NCBI RefSeq assembly: GCF_041222825.1
Contig: NZ_CP139482.1
Location: 2,077,001 to 2,141,000 of the forward strand
Direction: 5' to 3'
DNA length: 64,000 nucleotides
From: Candidatus Thalassolituus haligoni
Lineage (GTDB): Bacteria > Pseudomonadota > Gammaproteobacteria > Pseudomonadales > Oceanobacteraceae
Shown: piece by piece, positions 47,228 through 55,823 of the stretch
Position numbering within the stretch: the first letter of the stretch is position 1
Layout: each line of letters opens with the position of its first letter
Position numbers and translations under genes: made by a program
Notes under the pieces: generated by a model
The model's input: the letters and a program-made list of their open reading frames with translations, nothing else
The model's database searches: none
Told to the model about the DNA's origin: nothing

Positions 47228-47310
47228 TAGGAGTAATGCCGGCGGTTACCCGTCGGTGTGGCAACATCCGGCTTGATTGCGATAGTGGCTCTTGGCGGAT
47301 TGGCGGCAAC

Positions 47311-47652
47311 TTAACGGCTGCTGCCAGAACTCCCCAGTAACGACTGCCGCTGCTCCCACTCCTCTCTCATGCTGTCACAGACTGAGTCACATAACTCAAA
47401 GATAAATGGCGCGCCAATGCTGAAGTAAGCCATGTTGCCTTCCTGGCGGCGGCGCACCAGGCCATGAGTTCTCAGTGTAGACAGATGCTTGGAGACATTG
47501 GGCTGGGATGCGCCCGTTGCTTCGACCAGTTGGCCAACCGATTTTTCTCCCGGTTGCAGCTGGTGCAAAATTCTCAGGCGCATTGGATCAGACAGCAAAC
47601 GAAACCTCTGCGCGATCAGTTCCAGCATTTCTTCAGACAGATTTTCTTGCAT
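47311..47652 (-). CDS. ArsR/SmtB-family repressor
   Basis: A 113-residue winged-helix regulator: RFRLLSDPMRLRILHQL, the recognition helix QPNVSKHLSTLRTHGLV and the wing RRQEGNMAYFSI. Two cysteines sit in the last helix (Cys88, Cys92 in ELCDSVCDSM). No classical ELCVCD metal site is present in the recognition helix. The effector could be a metal, a persulfide or oxidant. Its own promoter holds a likely operator at 47700-47725. Confidence 0.88.
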   Translation of the reverse strand: MQENLSEEMLELIAQRFRLLSDPMRLRILHQLQPGEKSVGQLVEATGASQPNVSKHLSTLRTHGLVRRRQEGNMAYFSIGAPFIFELCDSVCDSMREEWEQRQSLLGSSGSSR

Positions 47653-47699
47653 GGATTATTCTCCTTCTTGGTGGAGAGTGTACGGCATGTCTGAAAATT

Positions 47700-47725
47700 C
47701 AAATATAGTCATAAAGATATATTTG
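47700..47725. promoter_or_regulatory. probable ArsR operator
   Basis: CAAATATA and TATATTTG form a perfect 8-bp dyad around a 10-base spacer, 48 bp upstream of the arsR start. AT-rich interrupted dyads of this size are typical ArsR-family operators. It also overlaps the 3' flank of the endonuclease-family gene, so it probably acts on arsR itself. Confidence 0.5.
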
Positions 47726-47746
47726 CTGGAACTTTTTCTGTAGTCG

Positions 47747-48841
47747 TTATTCTTTTTTGTTATTAGTGATGACGAAGTCTGCTTTCACCGGAAGGTGATC
47801 TGACAGTTGCTGCACCTCCAGCGACTGAATGACACTCGCATATTCGACAGATAACCGTTGACTATAAAACAAATAATCCAGGGTTCGATCTGGCCCGGTC
47901 ACTTCTGGGTCGTTCGGGTAGTGCGTAAACCAGTCTGCGGCGGCATCGCGGATATTGTCTTGACCGGGTACAGATGGCCATCGAAGCAGTTGTTGTAGCT
48001 CAGTGGCTTCCTGGTAGAGATAATGCTGACTGGGTTGTAATTGCGCCAGTTGTCCCGGCATTAACAGATTCAGGTCGCCACCCAATATAAATGGTGATCC
48101 GCTCAGATCCTGTTCCTGCATCAGGCTGACTGCCACTTCAACCTGCCTTTTCATGGTGTCGCTGCCCTGGGCGAATGCATCAAAGTGCGTATTGAACAGT
48201 CGCCATTCGGGACCATCGATAGTCGGCAAACTGACGCCCAGAATCGCACGTTTGAGATAGAACTGTGCCGACACGAGATCCATAGGGGGTTGTGGCAGGC
48301 GATAACGCAAAGCGTCGCTGATCTTGTAACGTGAGAGGGTAATCAGTTTCATGCCGACGCTGCCCATGATCCTCGGGTGTGGAATATAATCGGCTTTCCA
48401 GTAGTAGGTGCTGGCAATGCAGGGGTACATGTCGTCAGGAAGCTGCTTGAGCAGCTCTGCCAGCTGATCGGCATGGTCAGTTGCCGCCGCGTTGTGGTGG
48501 ACTTCCTGGAGAAAAACAATGTCCGGCGCTTCTCGCTGTAATAACGCAGCAATCCCGGTCGTGGTTGTAGCGATATCCTGAGACGTTGGCCGATCATCCG
48601 GCCCGCGGTTATCCGGCAAATCAAAATAGAAAACATAGTGCTTGCCAGCAAAAAACTGCACATTGTAACTCATGACAGATAATGGCCCGTCCGAGATGGT
48701 ATAGCTGGGCGTCGCGGTCGGGCAGGAGAGTTTGGCACTTTCCAGTTCGGCGGGATGATAGGTGCTGAAATAAATCCAAGCGACGAACAGCAGCAGGGTA
48801 CCAACAGAAAAAAGCACCGCCGTATAGATCATCTTTTTCAT
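47747..48841 (-). CDS. endonuclease/exonuclease/phosphatase-family protein
   Basis: A 364-residue protein with an N-terminal membrane anchor or signal (residues 4-26) and an EEP-fold catalytic domain. Catalytic blocks are LSVMSYNVQFF, DIVFLQEVHH with the metal-binding glutamate, GGDLNLLMPG and the terminal LSDHLPVKADF with the histidine. It is probably exported and anchored in the periplasm, and could act on nucleic acids, phosphoinositides or sphingolipids. Substrate unknown. Confidence 0.83.
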   Translation of the reverse strand: MKKMIYTAVLFSVGTLLLFVAWIYFSTYHPAELESAKLSCPTATPSYTISDGPLSVMSYNVQFFAGKHYVFYFDLPDNRGPDDRPTSQDIATTTTGIAALLQREAPDIVFLQEVHHNAAATDHADQLAELLKQLPDDMYPCIASTYYWKADYIPHPRIMGSVGMKLITLSRYKISDALRYRLPQPPMDLVSAQFYLKRAILGVSLPTIDGPEWRLFNTHFDAFAQGSDTMKRQVEVAVSLMQEQDLSGSPFILGGDLNLLMPGQLAQLQPSQHYLYQEATELQQLLRWPSVPGQDNIRDAAADWFTHYPNDPEVTGPDRTLDYLFYSQRLSVEYASVIQSLEVQQLSDHLPVKADFVITNNKKE

Positions 48842-48930
48842 CGATCAGGACTCCATGTCAGAATACTGGCGGGCGGTGGGCATCCGGGGCTAACTCGCTG
48901 TATACTGGCGCCGCCATTTCAGGGGTTGCC

Positions 48931-49959
48931 ATGTTAAAGCATTTATTCATCGTTCTCTTGGTGATTTTCACCATAACGGGTTGCAGTCAGTCAGATTCGG
49001 TCGTCAAGATCGCTGGTCCGACGATGGGAACCCAATACCACATCAGCTGGATCGGCCAGAGTGAAGGAGCTGAAAACATTCAGCAGCTGGTTGATCAACG
49101 CCTGCTGGACATCAACCGAATCATGTCCACCTACGATCCAGAATCGGAGTTATCGCGGTTGAATCGGCGTAACCAGGCACTGAATGCTGAAGTCGTCTCC
49201 GCAGCATTGGCTGATGTACTGGCCCAGGCATTGGAAGTGTACATTCAGAGTGAAGGACGTTTTGATGTTACGGTTGGCCCCTTGGTGAATGCTTGGGGAT
49301 TTGGTCCAGGAAAACATCGGGATCAAAAGTTGTCCAAGGAAGAAGTCGACGCATTACTCTCTGGCATAGGCTCCAGCGCTATCCATCTTGATGATCGTGT
49401 ACTTTCAACTGACAAGCCGCTGTATATCGATTTGTCGGCCATTGCCAAGGGTTGGGCCGTTGACCAGATTGGCTATCTGCTCGAGCAGCAGGGCATTATT
49501 TCTTATCTCGTTGAAATTGGTGGCGAACTGCGCTCCCGTGGCACCAAGTCCGATGGCAATGGTTGGCGGGTGGCTGTTGAGCGACCGGTGCTGGATGCCA
49601 TGGATCGACAGGTACAGCTGGTGCTGGAGCCAGGCGATTCTGCGCTGGCAACTTCCGGTGACTATCGCAATTATTTTGAAGAGCAGGGTGTGCGCTACTC
49701 CCACACGATCGACCCGCATACTGGCTATCCCATCACTCATCAGCTGGCCTCCGTCACCGTGCTGAATCCGAGTTGTGCCCTTGCGGATGCCTGGGCAACG
49801 GCGCTTAACGTCGCTGGGCCGGAGCAGGCGATTTTACTCGCCAATCGTTACAAGCTGACCGCCTACGCTATTGTGCGTACTGAGAATGGTTTTACCGAAC
49901 TGGCCTCCGACGAATTTTTACATCGCTTCCCCGGTCTTATTCATGGAAGCGAGCAATGA
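48931..49959 (+). CDS. apbE: FAD:protein FMN transferase
   Basis: A 342-residue lipoprotein (lipobox TITGC, Cys18). It attaches FMN covalently to threonines of NqrB, NqrC or RnfG in the periplasm. Typical blocks are GPTMGTQYHISW, FDVTVGPLVNAWGFG, DLSAIAKGWAVDQ, YLVEIGGELRSRG and the Mg-binding CALADAWATALNV. It is followed by nqrM 10 bp downstream, so the target is Na+-NQR. The nqrABCDEF genes, usually just upstream, are not here. Confidence 0.94.
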   Translation: MLKHLFIVLLVIFTITGCSQSDSVVKIAGPTMGTQYHISWIGQSEGAENIQQLVDQRLLDINRIMSTYDPESELSRLNRRNQALNAEVVSAALADVLAQALEVYIQSEGRFDVTVGPLVNAWGFGPGKHRDQKLSKEEVDALLSGIGSSAIHLDDRVLSTDKPLYIDLSAIAKGWAVDQIGYLLEQQGIISYLVEIGGELRSRGTKSDGNGWRVAVERPVLDAMDRQVQLVLEPGDSALATSGDYRNYFEEQGVRYSHTIDPHTGYPITHQLASVTVLNPSCALADAWATALNVAGPEQAILLANRYKLTAYAIVRTENGFTELASDEFLHRFPGLIHGSEQ

Positions 49960-49969
49960 GGATAATCCT

Positions 49970-50203
49970 ATGACTATGATAATTGTGGCCTTTGCGGTCA
50001 TGCTGATGATTGTTGCGGCAATGGCCGTTGGTGTTTTGTTTGGTCGTAAACCAATATCAGGTTCCTGCGGTGGCATGGCAGCGATTGGCATGGAGTCCGC
50101 CTGTGATGTCTGCGGTGGTGACAAGCAGAAATGCGAAAAAGAAAGCAAGGCTGCTGCGGCCCGGTCGGCCAGTGCCGAGTTTTACGACGCGACCAAACGC
50201 TAA
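49970..50203 (+). CDS. nqrM: Na+-NQR maturation protein NqrM
   Basis: A 77-residue protein with one N-terminal membrane helix (residues 3-24) and four conserved cysteines in SGSCGGMAAIGMESACDVCGG and QKCEKE, read in parts. NqrM is needed to build the iron centre between NqrD and NqrE. GAGGA lies 7 bases upstream of the ATG. It sits between apbE and sthA as in Pseudomonas. Confidence 0.93.
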   Translation: MTMIIVAFAVMLMIVAAMAVGVLFGRKPISGSCGGMAAIGMESACDVCGGDKQKCEKESKAAAARSASAEFYDATKR

Positions 50204-50282
50204 CAACGCGGTCGGGTCATTTCCACTAGACTATGGCCGGGCTGGGAATTGAATAATAACTGGAAGATGGGAGCACTGTTAG

Positions 50283-51674
50283 ATGGCAGATTACCGTTAT
50301 GATGTAGTCATTATTGGCGCCGGTCCTGCGGGAGAAGGGGCAGCCATGTACGCTGCCAAGCACGGCAAGAAGGTGGCCGTCATTGAAGACAAGAACATGG
50401 TCGGCGGTAATTGTACTCATTGGGGGACAATTCCCTCCAAGGCACTGCGTCACGCTGTTAAACAGATTATTCAGTTCAATACCAATAATATGTTTCGTGA
50501 AATTGGCGAACCTCGCTGGTTTTCGTTTCCCCAGGTACTAAAAAGTGCCGAAAAGGTCATTGGTAAACAGGTCAAGCTGCGAACCGGATTTTATGGGCGT
50601 AACCGGATTAATGTATACACCGGCAAAGCCAAGTTTGCTGATGCCAATACGGTGGACGTTTACCAAGGCAATATGAGTAATACCCGTCTGCATGCGGAGC
50701 ATATTGTTATTGCAACAGGCTCCAGTCCATGGCGTCCAAGCAGTATTGATTTTAATCACCCACGTATTTATGACTCCGACACCATTCTCAAACTGGGCCA
50801 TACTCCCCGCACTATTATTATTTATGGTGCCGGTGTTATTGGCTGTGAATACGCATCAATATTTTCTGGCCTGGGGGTCAAGGTTGACCTGATCCACCCT
50901 GGGGATCGATTACTGAATTTCCTTGATGATGAAATCTCGGATGCCCTGAGCTATCACCTGCGTGACAAGGGTGCGCTGATTCGACACAACGAGCAATTTG
51001 ACTCGGTTGAAGGCAACGATCGTTATGTCACCATGACCATGGTGTCCGGTAAAAAAGTCAAGGCAGATGCCTTCTTGTGGGCAGCCGGTCGCAGTGGTAA
51101 TACCAAAGACTTGGGATTGGAAAATCTCGGCCTGGAAACAAACTCCCGTGGCCAAATCGATGTCGACAAGGAATATCGCACGGCGGTACAGAATGTCTAC
51201 GCCATTGGTGATGTGATCGGCTGGCCGGCACTGGCATCTGCAGCCTATGACCAGGGCCGTGCAGCCGGGTCGGTTATTGCCTGTCCGTCAGATTTTCATT
51301 ACGTTGATTCGGTTCCTAATGGCATTTACACCATTCCCGAGATCAGCTCGGTTGGCAAAACCGAGCGTCAACTGACGGAAGAGAAGATACCCTATGAAGT
51401 AGGTCAGGCATTTTTCAAGAATATCGCCCGTGCACAAATTACGGGAGAGGGTGTCGGCATGCTGAAATTGTTATTTCATCGTCAGACGCTGGAAATTCTT
51501 GGTATTCACTGCTTTGGTGACCAGGCGGCAGAGATTATTCATATTGGTCAGGCAATCATGAACCAGAAGGGCGAAGGTAATACCATGAGCTACTTCGTTA
51601 ATAATACATTTAACTATCCGACCATGGCAGAAGCGTATCGCGTGGCGGCATTAAACGGCTTGAACCGGCTGTAA
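50283..51674 (+). CDS. sthA: soluble pyridine nucleotide transhydrogenase
   Basis: A 463-residue flavoprotein equilibrating NADPH and NADH. The FAD motif [21 protein letters not shown] is at the start, and the disulfide-type region reads [18 protein letters not shown], in which the second active cysteine of related reductases is replaced by threonine, as expected for SthA. The second Rossmann fold is [19 protein letters not shown]. It ends just before a strong terminator. Confidence 0.95.
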   Translation: MADYRYDVVIIGAGPAGEGAAMYAAKHGKKVAVIEDKNMVGGNCTHWGTIPSKALRHAVKQIIQFNTNNMFREIGEPRWFSFPQVLKSAEKVIGKQVKLRTGFYGRNRINVYTGKAKFADANTVDVYQGNMSNTRLHAEHIVIATGSSPWRPSSIDFNHPRIYDSDTILKLGHTPRTIIIYGAGVIGCEYASIFSGLGVKVDLIHPGDRLLNFLDDEISDALSYHLRDKGALIRHNEQFDSVEGNDRYVTMTMVSGKKVKADAFLWAAGRSGNTKDLGLENLGLETNSRGQIDVDKEYRTAVQNVYAIGDVIGWPALASAAYDQGRAAGSVIACPSDFHYVDSVPNGIYTIPEISSVGKTERQLTEEKIPYEVGQAFFKNIARAQITGEGVGMLKLLFHRQTLEILGIHCFGDQAAEIIHIGQAIMNQKGEGNTMSYFVNNTFNYPTMAEAYRVAALNGLNRL

Positions 51675-51713
51675 TTTGGGTTAGCAGATCGGTCGTGAGT
51701 TCGTAGCGTTACC

Positions 51714-51747
51714 AAAAAAACACCGCTTACTGAGCGGTGTTTTTTTG
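51714..51747. terminator. bidirectional rho-independent terminator
   Basis: An A-run, CACCGCT-TACTG-AGCGGTG, then a run of seven Ts. It serves the convergent sthA and thiI genes in both directions. Confidence 0.93.
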
Positions 51748-51780
51748 TCTGCTTACTGCTGACTCCAGGGTTCGGGACGC

Positions 51781-53259
51781 TCAGCTGCCTTCGGCAAAAA
51801 CACCAAACAGTCCCTGATGTTGCTGGTTCAGGTGATGCGCGTGGATCTTGCTCATGGTGCCTTTTTGACAGTACAACAGATAACGTTGCTTGCCACTGGT
51901 GTCGAGATCCGCCAAGCGGCTTTCCAGCTCATAAAAGGGAATGAGTCTGACTGGATTGTTGGCAAGTTCCAGTGGCGCATCAGCGGCTTCAGCTGGGTGG
52001 CGGATATCGATGATTTCATCCGTCAGCGCCGGCGTGGTTAGCAACATGACATCTTCCAGTCCGCTACCGATCTCTTCCAGAACGTTATCGATACGTTGAT
52101 AGGTCGAGCGCTGCAAGGCGTCTTCCAATACCGCAAAATCAAAGGCTTGTTCGGCGGCTTCGGTTTTGCTGCGTTCACCGTGGGTGAGTGGATTGACGGA
52201 TATGACGCCGCAGTACTCCGGCATGTTGGCGGCAAACGTTTCTGTACCAATGCGGCGAGCAATAGCAATAATATCCTGTTTATCCATCGCTGCCAGAGGG
52301 CGCAACACCATATGCTCGGCAGCCCGATCAATAATCGCCAGATTGGAAATGGTCTGGCTGGCAACCTGGGCAACAGCCTCTCCAGTTGCCAGGGCGGGCA
52401 GTTTCAGATTGTCGGCCACCCGTGACGCTGCGCGCATCATCATGCGCTTGAGTACAACACCCATATGGCCATTGTCGACCTTGGCAAGAATTTCAGTAAC
52501 AACTGCTTCAAATGGAATGGTAACAAACTTCACCCGATGGCTTTCGCCATAGCAGGACCAAAGATAGTGGGCGACTTGTTTGACGCCAATTTCATGGGCA
52601 CTACCACCAAGATTAAAAAAGCAAAAATGTGTTTTCAAACCGCGCCGGGTTAACAGGTAGCTGGCCACCGTTGAGTCAAAGCCTCCGGAGATCAGTGATA
52701 AAATATCTCCCTGACTACCCAGTGGAAAACCACCTAATCCCGGTATGCGCTGCTTGACGACTTGAACCTTGTCATTACGCAACTCAGCATGAACCACCAC
52801 ATCCGGGTTTTTCAACGATACACCCGTGGCGCCGGTTTCTTTCAGCAATCCACCGCCCATATAGACTTCCGCATCATGGGAGGTAAAGTCGTGATTGCCA
52901 GCCCTTTTGATCCTGACGCAAAACGTCTTGCCTTCGAGTTGCTCGCGATTGGCTTCACGCACCAACTGGTACGCTTGATCCAATGATTCGAACGGGTGTT
53001 CGTCAATTTCAAGCGCATAACCAATGCCCGGTGTGTGAGAAAGGATTTGCACCATACGGCGATGAACCGTAACAACGTCTTCGTTGTCTAATAGATTTAC
53101 CTCAATCACCAAACTGTCCCAGCGATCCTGGACGTCGGCGGAAATGCCTCGTTTGCGCGTCAAAGTGCGTAAATTGGCACGAAGGATTTTTGTCATCTGC
53201 TTACGCACTGACTTGGATTTGATGGTGATTTCCGGGAAGAACTTGACGACAAACTTCAT
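51781..53259 (-). CDS. thiI: tRNA 4-thiouridine synthase / thiamine sulfur transferase ThiI
   Basis: A 492-residue enzyme: THUMP RNA-binding domain (about residues 60-165), PP-loop ATP pyrophosphatase with SGGFDST (about 190), and a C-terminal rhodanese domain with the catalytic cysteine Cys464 in LLYCQKGTMS. It makes 4-thiouridine at tRNA position 8 and supplies sulfur for the thiazole of thiamine. The presence of the rhodanese domain supports both roles. Confidence 0.95.
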   Translation of the reverse strand: MKFVVKFFPEITIKSKSVRKQMTKILRANLRTLTRKRGISADVQDRWDSLVIEVNLLDNEDVVTVHRRMVQILSHTPGIGYALEIDEHPFESLDQAYQLVREANREQLEGKTFCVRIKRAGNHDFTSHDAEVYMGGGLLKETGATGVSLKNPDVVVHAELRNDKVQVVKQRIPGLGGFPLGSQGDILSLISGGFDSTVASYLLTRRGLKTHFCFFNLGGSAHEIGVKQVAHYLWSCYGESHRVKFVTIPFEAVVTEILAKVDNGHMGVVLKRMMMRAASRVADNLKLPALATGEAVAQVASQTISNLAIIDRAAEHMVLRPLAAMDKQDIIAIARRIGTETFAANMPEYCGVISVNPLTHGERSKTEAAEQAFDFAVLEDALQRSTYQRIDNVLEEIGSGLEDVMLLTTPALTDEIIDIRHPAEAADAPLELANNPVRLIPFYELESRLADLDTSGKQRYLLYCQKGTMSKIHAHHLNQQHQGLFGVFAEGS

Positions 53260-53480
53260 GAAAGGCGATGACTGGCAGAAAAAGGGCAGGGAGTATAACC
53301 CAGCTCAATGCGTCATTCATCCTAACTGGTGTAAGGTGTAGCCAAACGAGCCAGAGTCAATATTTGGCATGACTGCGAGGGGACAGTTGCCCCGATATGC
53401 CATAGTCTGGTCACCGGGTTGTCATAAGTTGGTACGAAGCTAGGAATTCTAGTGAACCGCAAAGCAAAAGGAGTGGATGA

Positions 53481-54227
53481 ATGTCAAAACGTGTTGCATT
53501 AGTCACCGGTGGAACCGGCGGCATCGGTACTGCCATCTGTAAGCAATTGCACGATGATGGCTATCAGGTTGTGGCGGGCTACTATGCAGGAGGCAAGCAC
53601 GAGAAAGCGCAGGCGTGGCAAGCAAAACTAAGCAGCGAGGGTTATGACATCGCTCTTGGCTTTGGCAATATTACCAGCTGGGAATCATGTGAAGCCTGTA
53701 TCGACAATATTCGCAAGGACTTTGGAACCGTCGATATCCTGATTAATAATGGTGGTATCACACGTGATACAACCCTGAAGAAAATGACTCCAGATATGTG
53801 GCACGATGTGATTGCCACCAATCTGACGTCTGTCTTTTATATGACGCGTCTGGTAATCAACGATATGCTGGAGAAGAAGTGGGGTCGTATCATTAATATT
53901 TCTTCTGTTAATGCAGAGAAGGGGCAGTTTGGCCAGGCCAACTACTCAGCCGCAAAAGCGGGTATGCATGGCTTTACCAAGGCGGTGGCCCAAGAGGTTG
54001 CTGCCAAGGGCATTACCGTGAATACCGTATCGCCTGGCTATATTGCTACCAGTATGATTATGGACGTGCCTGAAGAAGTCCGTAATCAGATCCTGAAAGG
54101 CATTCCTGTGGGTCGTTTCGGCAAGCCTGAAGAAATTGCAAATGTAATCAGCTTCCTTGCTGGCGAGAATTCTGGTTTTGTAACCGGTAGCAATATCTCC
54201 GCCAATGGCGGGCAGCATATGTCCTGA
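53481..54227 (+). CDS. phaB: acetoacetyl-CoA reductase
   Basis: A 248-residue short-chain dehydrogenase. NADPH-binding VTGGTGGIGTAIC, NNGGITRDTTLKKM, and the triad Ser142, Tyr155, Lys159 (SSVNAEKGQFGQANYSAAKAG read in parts). The sequence is close to PhaB, which makes (R)-3-hydroxybutyryl-CoA for polyhydroxybutyrate. AAAGGAG lies 6-7 bases upstream. No phaC or phaA is adjacent. Its stop lies 12 bp from a convergent integrase. Confidence 0.92.
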   Translation: MSKRVALVTGGTGGIGTAICKQLHDDGYQVVAGYYAGGKHEKAQAWQAKLSSEGYDIALGFGNITSWESCEACIDNIRKDFGTVDILINNGGITRDTTLKKMTPDMWHDVIATNLTSVFYMTRLVINDMLEKKWGRIINISSVNAEKGQFGQANYSAAKAGMHGFTKAVAQEVAAKGITVNTVSPGYIATSMIMDVPEEVRNQILKGIPVGRFGKPEEIANVISFLAGENSGFVTGSNISANGGQHMS

Positions 54228-54239
54228 TACCGGCCCGGG

Positions 54240-55484
54240 TTAATACTCGGGCTTCAGCTTTTTATTGCGGGCGCTGGCATGGCGCTCGCGCATTTGCGTA
54301 TTAATGTAACGATCCGTCGTTGCCATACTGGCGTGCCCCGCATCTTCCTTGACATGCTCTTTCGGACGGGTTCGAACATCTTCTGAGATGCCGGTGTGCC
54401 TGAGCCAGTGAACCGTGGCGACCCGCAACTCCTGCGCTTCATCTTCCAGTCCCTCCTGCTTCATTCGCGCAAACGCCGTATCAAAGCAGAATTGCACCAG
54501 ATAGCGGATTTGTCGTGTACTGGTGACCGCGCCGCGCCCCTTCAGTTTTGGCACCAGAGGTGTCTGCTCGCCCGGAAGTGGAAGGCGGCTCAAGCCAAGA
54601 TGCTTTCTGTAACGAATCAGCGCATCCAGCATATCGTCCGATACAGTGACCATGCGGGCCTTGTTGCCCTTACCGACAACCCGCAACCACCAGTTGCCAT
54701 CCGGATCGCACTGAAAGTCTCCCATCATCGGCGAGGAGCGTTCATCCGCAACCAGTTCTGAAATTCTCAGGTACATACCAAACAGGCAAAGCATGATAAA
54801 TAGCGAGCGCTCGTGCTCTTTCGGGTTTTCTCGTGCCAGCAAATCAACGGTTTCCCGAATGTAGTCCCATTGCAAATTGGAGATTCGTCGAATGGGTTCA
54901 GCGTAGGCGTGGCGTTGAAGGTATTTGCTTTTTTGTCGTATCAGGGCAACCGGATTGGTTTGGAGATAATCTTCCTGAATCAGGTAATTGAAGTAACTGG
55001 ACAGTACGGCAAATAGCGACTGGAGGCTTTTTTGTGATAACGCAAATACATCCGGGCGCTCTCCTGACAACGAAGACTTGTCTGGCTGAATCACAAAGGG
55101 ACGCCATTTGTCATTAGGCATACGTCCTTCCTGACTGTTACCAAAACGTGCCGCCTGACTGGTGCCGATCCAGCCAGGAGGGGGAGACTGACAGAAGCCG
55201 ATGTAATCTTCTATATCTGCCCGTCTTAGCTCGCCGAGAGAACATTGGCGTACCATGAACGTCCATTGCAGCAAGCGCTCAATTTCACGGCGGTAGCTAT
55301 TAAAGGTGGCTGTTGAGCCATTAAAGCTGACCAGGAATTCAAACGAATGCACCAGATCATCAAAACAGCCTTCAATCTCTCTTAGCTCTGGCTGGCGCAA
55401 CATAACCTGCCGAGCATCAGTCAGCGGGCTACTGAGATAATTCAGATTGTCGATGAAGGGGATTGGGGACGAAACAGTAGACAT
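54240..55484 (-). CDS. tyrosine recombinase / site-specific integrase
   Basis: A 414-residue recombinase with a SAM-like N-terminal DNA-binding domain (about residues 45-200) and an intact catalytic domain: Arg240 (LRISEL), Lys272 (VGKGNKAR), His359-x-x-Arg362 (HWLRHTG), His384 (GHAS) and Tyr393 (DRYI). The family is that of phage/island integrases and XerC/D-like recombinases; no partner gene is obvious. It lies at the edge where core genes end (phaB 12 bp away) and mobile genes begin, which suits an island integrase. No flanking attachment repeats were found by eye. Confidence 0.9.
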   Translation of the reverse strand: MSTVSSPIPFIDNLNYLSSPLTDARQVMLRQPELREIEGCFDDLVHSFEFLVSFNGSTATFNSYRREIERLLQWTFMVRQCSLGELRRADIEDYIGFCQSPPPGWIGTSQAARFGNSQEGRMPNDKWRPFVIQPDKSSLSGERPDVFALSQKSLQSLFAVLSSYFNYLIQEDYLQTNPVALIRQKSKYLQRHAYAEPIRRISNLQWDYIRETVDLLARENPKEHERSLFIMLCLFGMYLRISELVADERSSPMMGDFQCDPDGNWWLRVVGKGNKARMVTVSDDMLDALIRYRKHLGLSRLPLPGEQTPLVPKLKGRGAVTSTRQIRYLVQFCFDTAFARMKQEGLEDEAQELRVATVHWLRHTGISEDVRTRPKEHVKEDAGHASMATTDRYINTQMRERHASARNKKLKPEY

Positions 55485-55584
55485 GAAATGCCAGCACCCT
55501 GAAATTATCGGAAATATAATAACCGTTATAGCAACTATCAGCGTCTCAGGCGAGGCGACTTGTTACCCGAGACCCGAGTAGTCG

Positions 55585-55736
55585 TTACTTGTTAGCCATG
55601 ATGTCTGCCAGTCGAACCATTAACGAGCGGGCAGCATTATTATTAAACTGTTCACCGTGCTCAATGTAACCGCGCACCGTTGCATCGCTTTTCCAGCCAC
55701 CCTGTTGCTTGATCAGCTCAAAATCTACATTGAGGT
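55585..55736 (-). pseudogene. C-terminal stump of a TnpS-like tyrosine recombinase
   Basis: The minus strand encodes DFELIKQQGGWKSDATV, then YIEHGEQFNNNAARSLM, VRLADIMANK and a stop. It closely matches the C-terminus of the intact recombinase at 57085-58110 (DFELIKKQGGWKSDATV, YIEEGQQLSNNASVVLM), including the catalytic tryptophan, but the tyrosine is preceded by RG instead of WE. Upstream of the stump the match is lost and no start is available. It is the remnant of a second recombinase gene, left by deletion or by insertion of another element. Confidence 0.82.
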
Positions 55737-55823
55737 CCGGCCGGTAAAAGCGTTGGAATTAGCCACTTCGCATATAACATATTGATTAATAAAGCTTTTT
55801 AGACAAAAGTCTGACTAATGCCC

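Noticed and set aside
55755..55795. A second copy of the recombination core near the recombinase stump
   Set aside because: ATAACAT followed by TGATTA resembles part of the core but has a 2-bp insertion and no partner arm, so the match is too weak.
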